Of a stretch of 9,328 bases of DNA, positions 5,351-9,328 are shown one piece after another (position 1 is the stretch's first letter; every line of letters starts with the position of its first letter). Location: positions 1-9,328 of the forward strand of contig CAZJWO010000126.1 in NCBI GenBank assembly GCA_964549735.1, written 5' to 3'. Made by a program: the position numbers and the translations under genes. This DNA comes from Glo-17 sp964549735 (GTDB lineage: Bacteria > Krumholzibacteriota > Krumholzibacteriia > LZORAL124-64-63). The notes below the pieces were generated by a model. The model was not told where the DNA came from. It saw only the letters and a program-made list of their open reading frames with translations, and made no database searches.

Positions 5351-6334
5351 TTACCGGAACAGCGACTTCACGTTGCTGAGGGTCTCCAGCTTGGTGGCGA
5401 TCGCGCCGCCCTGCTGGATGAAGTTGAAGTAGTACTCGCCGCAGGTCAGGTTGCCGTAGCTGTCGATGACCAGGTAGACGACCGTGTCGGCGCCCGTGTT
5501 CGTGTAGGTGATGGTCTCGTTGCCGCCGGGGTAGACCTGGTCGACGCCGGCCAGGCACGTGAACGGCTCGATGCAGGAGTCCAGGATCCAGATCGCGCTG
5601 TCCACGGCGTGGAACAGCTCGACCGTGAAGCTCGCGCCGGCCGGCATGATGACCTCGTAGTAGTCTTCGAGACCGTTCTCGGCGTACGAGATGCAGGGGA
5701 AGCTGAAGATCAGGTTCTCGCCGCCACAGGTGTCGCCGGAGAAGACGCCCTCATTCGCGGCGTCTTCCACGAGATCGCAGAAAGTGACCGGCGGCGGGGG
5801 CACGTACTCTTCGATCGTCAGGTTGAAGTCGGGAATGCAATTGGGCGTCGGCCACGTGTCGACCATGATGTAGTAGCTGCCGGCGTCGAGGCTCAGGTTC
5901 GAGATCGTGCGCACGCCGCTGCTGCCGATGTTGGTGGCGATGCAGCCGGAGACCGCCGGCGGGCACTCGTCGTCGATCAGGATGCCGGTCCACGTGGTGC
6001 CGAGCGGATCCATGGTGATGCTGATCGTCGCGGCGGCCGCGAGATCCAGGCGGAACATGATGTCCTCGCCGCCGTCGTAGTTGCCGAGGCACGTGTTGCT
6101 GTACGTGTTGCCGCGGCCGCAGTTCGTCAGGCCCGTGCCGTAGTAGGGCAGGCTGCTGATGACGATCGGGTCGGTGCAGTCGTCACCGGTCGCGCGGGCG
6201 CCTTCATCGGCGCGAGGCACGACGACGGTCGGACCATGATAGAACTCTTCCTTGTCGGCGGCGCCGGCCATGGCGACCAGGCCGAGCAGGAGCAGCGGGA
6301 TCAGAGGCAGAGCGAGCGTTGTCCTCGTTTTCAT
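5351..6334 (-). CDS. Secreted protein with two PPC-like beta domains (paralog 2)
   Basis: A 327-aa predicted exported protein, tandem paralog of the gene at 3981-4991. The signal peptide is residues 1-26 (MKTRTTL, hydrophobic core, ending AGAA before DKEE), then a GPTVVVP spacer. Domain 1 (about 50-176) repeats the GDDC, SLPYYGTG, CGRGNTY, DGGED, DPLGTTW and GSYYIMVDTW blocks. By hand count about 80 of roughly 127 aligned positions are identical to paralog 1. A four-proline linker (179-182) follows. Domain 2 (about 183-305) has diverged strongly, keeping only the pattern (DYYEVIMPAG, DSAIWIL, ETITYT, VVYLVIDSYG). The tail ends NVKSLFR. ATG 6334 is preceded by GAGGAGA at a good distance. It has its own terminator and promoter candidate. 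Function unknown; likely periplasmic or extracellular. Confidence 0.82.
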   Translation of the reverse strand: MKTRTTLALPLIPLLLLGLVAMAGAADKEEFYHGPTVVVPRADEGARATGDDCTDPIVISSLPYYGTGLTNCGRGNTYSNTCLGNYDGGEDIMFRLDLAAAATISITMDPLGTTWTGILIDDECPPAVSGCIATNIGSSGVRTISNLSLDAGSYYIMVDTWPTPNCIPDFNLTIEEYVPPPPVTFCDLVEDAANEGVFSGDTCGGENLIFSFPCISYAENGLEDYYEVIMPAGASFTVELFHAVDSAIWILDSCIEPFTCLAGVDQVYPGGNETITYTNTGADTVVYLVIDSYGNLTCGEYYFNFIQQGGAIATKLETLSNVKSLFR

Positions 6335-6440
6335 CGTCGGTTCTCCTCGCATTCAACGCGATGGCCATGACATGTCGACTCGTTGTGGGAACGCACGGTC
6401 GCCAGGTCGGTGCGGCGGCATTCGCCGCGACGGATCAGTA

Positions 6441-6469
6441 ATCATACCACGATTGAGATCATGGTTGAA
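6441..6469 (-). promoter_or_regulatory. Candidate promoter of secreted paralog 2
   Basis: The minus strand has TATGAT (6446-6441, five of six consensus bases) with an extended TGG just before it. TTCAAC (6469-6464) lies 17 nt upstream as a weak -35. Transcription would begin near 6434, leaving a leader of about 100 nt. It lies back to back with the ATPase promoter in an AT-rich patch within GC-rich DNA. Confidence 0.55.
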
Positions 6470-6477
6470 TACATATT

Positions 6478-6507
6478 TTGACATAACATACTTTTCTTGT
6501 CGATATT
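6478..6507 (+). promoter_or_regulatory. Candidate sigma-70-type promoter of the P-type ATPase
   Basis: A perfect -35 TTGACA (6478-6483) is followed after 18 nt by GATATT (6502-6507, four of six bases of TATAAT). Transcription would begin near 6514, leaving about 110 nt before the ATG at 6624. No metal-responsive operator or riboswitch that I recognise is present in that leader. Confidence 0.55.
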
Positions 6508-6623
6508 CGGGTCGGTCTCGGGGCCGCACTCCGTTTAGCGGGTGCACGCGACCTGATATATCGTTGGTCCTTGATAGCGACGATACGGCGCGGCGGTGAC
6601 CGCTCTTTTCGACGAGGCTCTCG

Positions 6624-9328
6624 ATGGCTCAACCCGCACGCGAACTCCCCTGGCACGCACTTCCCGTGGACGAATCCCTCCGGCGCCAGGACGTCGATGC
6701 GGCTGCCGGCCTGGACGAGGCCGAGGTCGCGCGCCGGCAGGAACGGTTCGGACCCAACACGCTGCCGAGCCGCGAGCCGCCGACGCTGCTGGCGATCATC
6801 CTGCACCAGTTCGCCAATCCGTTGATCTACGTGCTGCTGGCCGCGGCGGCGGTCTCGCTGGTGATCGGCGAGGTCAAGGACGCGGTCTTCATCCTGGTGG
6901 TCATCGCCCTGAACGCCACCATCGGCGCGGTCCAGGAACACAAGGCCGAGTCGAGCGCGGCGGCCTTGCAGCAACTCCTGTCGATCCAGGTGCGTGTGCG
7001 ACGCGGCGGACGCGACCGCACCGTGCCGGCCGAGGAGTTGGTGCCCGGCGACATCGTCGTGCTCGAATCGGGCAACAAGGTGCCGGCGGATCTGCGGCTG
7101 CTCGAGGCGCGCAGCCTCGAGATGGACGAGTCGTTCCTGACGGGCGAGTCGCAGGCCGCGGCCAAGACCGTCGAGGTCCTCGACCAGGACATCGGCGTGA
7201 GCGACCGCCGCAACATCGCCTTCGCCGGGGCGACCGTGACCTCCGGCCGCGGCGTGGGGCTCGCAGTCGCCACGGGCGCCGCGACCGAGGTCGGCAAGAT
7301 CGCCCGCTCGGTGGCCGAGGGCGTCAGCAGCAAGCCGCCGCTCCTGATCCGCATGGAGCGTTTCGCGCACCAGATCAGCTTCATCGTGCTGGGCGCCAGC
7401 GCGGTGCTCGCCGCGATCGCGCTGAGCCAGGGCCTGCCGTGGCTCGAGGTCTTCTTCCTGGCCGTGGCGCTCGCGGTCTCGGCGATTCCCGAAGGCTTGC
7501 CGGTCGCGCTGACCGTGGCGCTGTCGATCGCCACGTCGCGCATGGCCAAACGCAACGTCATCGTGCGCAAGCTGGCCGCCGTCGAGAGCCTCGGCAGCTG
7601 CCAGATCATCGCCAGCGACAAGACCGGCACGTTGACGGTCAACCAGCAGACGGTCAAGCTCGTTCGCCTGCCGTCCGGCGAGGCGTTCACCGTGAAGGGC
7701 GAGGGGTACAGCGGCGAGGGCGAGGTCGCCGCGGACGGCGATGGCGGGTCGGTCGCCGGCGCCGCCCGCGAGCGCCTGGCGCGCCTCGCGCGCGCCGCCA
7801 TGCTCTGCAACGAGGGCGAGCTGCAGCGCGACGGCGACGGTGGCGCCTGGCAGCACAGCGGCGATGCGATGGACGTCGCGCTGCTGGCCCTGGGCTACAA
7901 GCTGGACCTCCCGCCGGGCGACGCGCGCGCCGGCGTCGAGCTGCTGGGCGCGATCCCGTTCGAGTCGGAGCGCCGCTACGCCGCGCGCGCCTACATCGCG
8001 AGCGGGGCTGGCCGCGCGACGGTCGCCGTCAAGGGCGCGGCCGAGACGGTCCTGCCGCTGTGCCGGGACATGGCCGGCCTGGACGAAGTCGTCGACCTCG
8101 ACGGCGAGGCGATGGAGTCCGCGGCCCTCGAGCTGGCCGCCGGCGGTTACCGCGTGCTCGTGGTGGCCGAGGGCGAGTTAGCGGACCGGGCCGCCGGCGA
8201 GCGGCTCAGCGAGGACGACCTGCCGCCGCTGACCCTGCTCGGCCTGGTCGCCTTCATCGATCCGCTGCGGCCCGAGGTGAAGGCTGCGGTCGATGACTGC
8301 CACGCCGCCGGGGTCGACGTCATCATGATCACCGGCGACCACCCTGCGACCGCGCTCGCGATCGCCGCCGAGCTGGACATCGCGACCGAGCGCGACGACG
8401 TCATGACCGGCGATGAGCTGGCCGCCGTCGGCGAGCCGGACAGCCAGCGGTTCCTCGATGCCGTGCTCGACCACCACGTGTTCGCGCGGGTCTCGCCGCT
8501 GCAGAAGCTCGAGATCGTCGGCGCGCTGGTCGAGGCCGGCCGCTTCGTGGCGGTCACCGGCGACGGCGTGAGCGACGCGCCCGCGCTGCGCCGCGCCAAC
8601 ATCGGCGTCGCCATGGGCTCGGGCACCGACGTGGCCAAGGACACGGCCGAGATGATCGTCGCCGACGACAACTTCGCGTCGATCGTCGCGGGGGTCGAGG
8701 AAGGCCGCTACGCGTACGACAACGTGCGCAAGGTCACCTACCTGCTCATCGCCACCGGCGCCGCCGAGGTGCTGCTCTTCACCGCGTCGCTGCTGGCCGG
8801 GCTGCCGCTGCCGCTCCTGGCGGTGCAGATCCTGTGGCTGAACCTGGTGACCAACGGCATCCAGGACGTGGCCCTCGCGTTCGAGGGCGGCGAGCCGGGA
8901 GCCATGCGCCGGCCGCCGCGCCGGCCGACCGAGGGCATCTTCAACCGGCTCATGGTCCAGCAGACCGTGGTCTCGGGCCTGGTCATGGGGCTCACGGCGT
9001 TCGGCGTGTGGAGTTGGCTGGCGCCCGAGACCGAGGCCGAGATCGCGGCGGGACGCAACGTGCTGCTCCTGCTGATGGTGCTGCTGCAGAACGTGCACGT
9101 GTTCAACTGCCGTTCGGAGTACGTCTCGGCGTTCAAGGTGCCTATGCGGCGCAACGTCGTGCTCGTCTTCGGGGTGCTCGCGGCGCAGGGGCTGCACATC
9201 CTGGCGATGCAGGTCCCGTTCCTGCAGAACCTGCTGCGCGTCGAGCCGATCTCGCTGCACCAGTGGGCGACGCTGCTGCTGCTCGCGCTGCCGATCCTGC
9301 TGGTCATGGAGGTGTTCAAGGGGGTGCG
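6624..9328 (+). CDS. P2-type cation-transporting P-type ATPase, 3' end cut by window
   Basis: At least 901 codons, open to the window edge and probably almost complete. The order is that of P2 (Ca2+/Na+-pump-like) ATPases: an N-terminal cation-ATPase domain (about 1-55, ending RFGPNTLP), M1-M2, an actuator domain with LTGES (172-176), and M4 with IPEGLP (288-293, E290 a likely ion ligand). Then come phosphorylation motif DKTGTLT with D332, the nucleotide domain, ITGDHPATA, the hinge TGDGVSDAP (645-653), and M5-M10 with NLVTNGIQD (740-748). Two changes stand out: Ser650 where nearly all pumps have Asn (GDGxND), and Asn744 where SERCA has the ion-binding Asp of NLVTDG. It should couple ATP hydrolysis to cation movement across the inner membrane; the ion cannot be told. 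The start is ATG 6624 with GAGG six bases upstream. It diverges from secreted paralog 2. Confidence 0.93.
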   Translation, partial: MAQPARELPWHALPVDESLRRQDVDAAAGLDEAEVARRQERFGPNTLPSREPPTLLAIILHQFANPLIYVLLAAAAVSLVIGEVKDAVFILVVIALNATIGAVQEHKAESSAAALQQLLSIQVRVRRGGRDRTVPAEELVPGDIVVLESGNKVPADLRLLEARSLEMDESFLTGESQAAAKTVEVLDQDIGVSDRRNIAFAGATVTSGRGVGLAVATGAATEVGKIARSVAEGVSSKPPLLIRMERFAHQISFIVLGASAVLAAIALSQGLPWLEVFFLAVALAVSAIPEGLPVALTVALSIATSRMAKRNVIVRKLAAVESLGSCQIIASDKTGTLTVNQQTVKLVRLPSGEAFTVKGEGYSGEGEVAADGDGGSVAGAARERLARLARAAMLCNEGELQRDGDGGAWQHSGDAMDVALLALGYKLDLPPGDARAGVELLGAIPFESERRYAARAYIASGAGRATVAVKGAAETVLPLCRDMAGLDEVVDLDGEAMESAALELAAGGYRVLVVAEGELADRAAGERLSEDDLPPLTLLGLVAFIDPLRPEVKAAVDDCHAAGVDVIMITGDHPATALAIAAELDIATERDDVMTGDELAAVGEPDSQRFLDAVLDHHVFARVSPLQKLEIVGALVEAGRFVAVTGDGVSDAPALRRANIGVAMGSGTDVAKDTAEMIVADDNFASIVAGVEEGRYAYDNVRKVTYLLIATGAAEVLLFTASLLAGLPLPLLAVQILWLNLVTNGIQDVALAFEGGEPGAMRRPPRRPTEGIFNRLMVQQTVVSGLVMGLTAFGVWSWLAPETEAEIAAGRNVLLLLMVLLQNVHVFNCRSEYVSAFKVPMRRNVVLVFGVLAAQGLHILAMQVPFLQNLLRVEPISLHQWATLLLLALPILLVMEVFKGV

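Noticed and set aside
6335..6623. A possible metal riboswitch in the ATPase leader.
   Set aside because: I could find no conserved riboswitch core or terminator/antiterminator pair; only promoter elements are supportable.
6459..7856. A long minus-strand frame of 465 codons opposite the ATPase start.
   Set aside because: It is a GC-rich shadow full of Arg, Asp, His and Gln, with no Shine-Dalgarno and no fold. The opposite frame has every P-type ATPase motif.
6596..8296. A plus-strand frame of 566 codons over the ATPase.
   Set aside because: Wrong frame of the same DNA: the translation is Arg/Gly/Ala-rich and low in complexity, whereas the frame from 6624 gives TGES, DKTGT and GDG motifs.
8178..9260. 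A minus-strand frame of 360 codons at the right end.
   Set aside because: Shadow of the ATPase C-terminal half, with a His/Gln/Arg-rich composition and no domains.

Overview
The window reads as the start of a contig from a GC-rich, probably uncultured Gram-negative bacterium. It has dense gene packing, GTG starts, overlapping operon genes and secreted beta-rich repeat proteins with Cys pairs. The secreted proteins resemble those of candidate phyla of the FCB/Eisenbacteria/Krumholzibacteria kind, but no marker gene is present, so this placement is a weak inference. The first 44 bases are not biological: they match an Illumina TruSeq HT P5 adapter including an i5 index, so genomic sequence begins at about 45.

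Layout: (1) 47-457, plus strand: C-terminal fragment of a CHAT-domain (caspase-like) protease, cut by the adapter end. (2) 454-3812, minus strand: a tightly packed four-gene operon read from right to left. It encodes a HisC-like PLP aminotransferase (3812-2700), a CDP-alcohol phosphotransferase (2694-1750), a LicC/PntC-like cytidylyltransferase (1805-1080) and a LysE-like membrane protein (1083-454). The genes are 5 nt apart, overlap by 56 nt, and overlap by 4 nt (ATGA), respectively. The CHAT gene and the last operon gene end tail to tail on a shared CTAG. (3) 3981-4991 and 5351-6334, minus strand: two tandem paralogous secreted proteins, each with a signal peptide, two PPC-like beta domains joined by a proline linker, and the same kind of C-terminal tail. 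Each has its own promoter candidate and terminator hairpin. (4) 6624-9328, plus strand: an almost complete P2-type cation-transporting P-type ATPase running off the window. It diverges from the second paralog across an AT-rich double promoter region.

How the genes may work together: the operon has the logic of a head-group pathway. An amine-forming PLP enzyme could supply an amino-alcohol phosphate or phosphonate, the nucleotidyltransferase would activate it as a CDP derivative, and the membrane CDP-alcohol transferase would attach it to a lipid or polyol. The LysE-like protein could export or flip a product or substrate. The cofactor-binding and catalytic motifs support each family call. The substrate is unknown, and this cluster is the best candidate for an undescribed pathway. 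The secreted paralogs and the ATPase look like independent transcription units.
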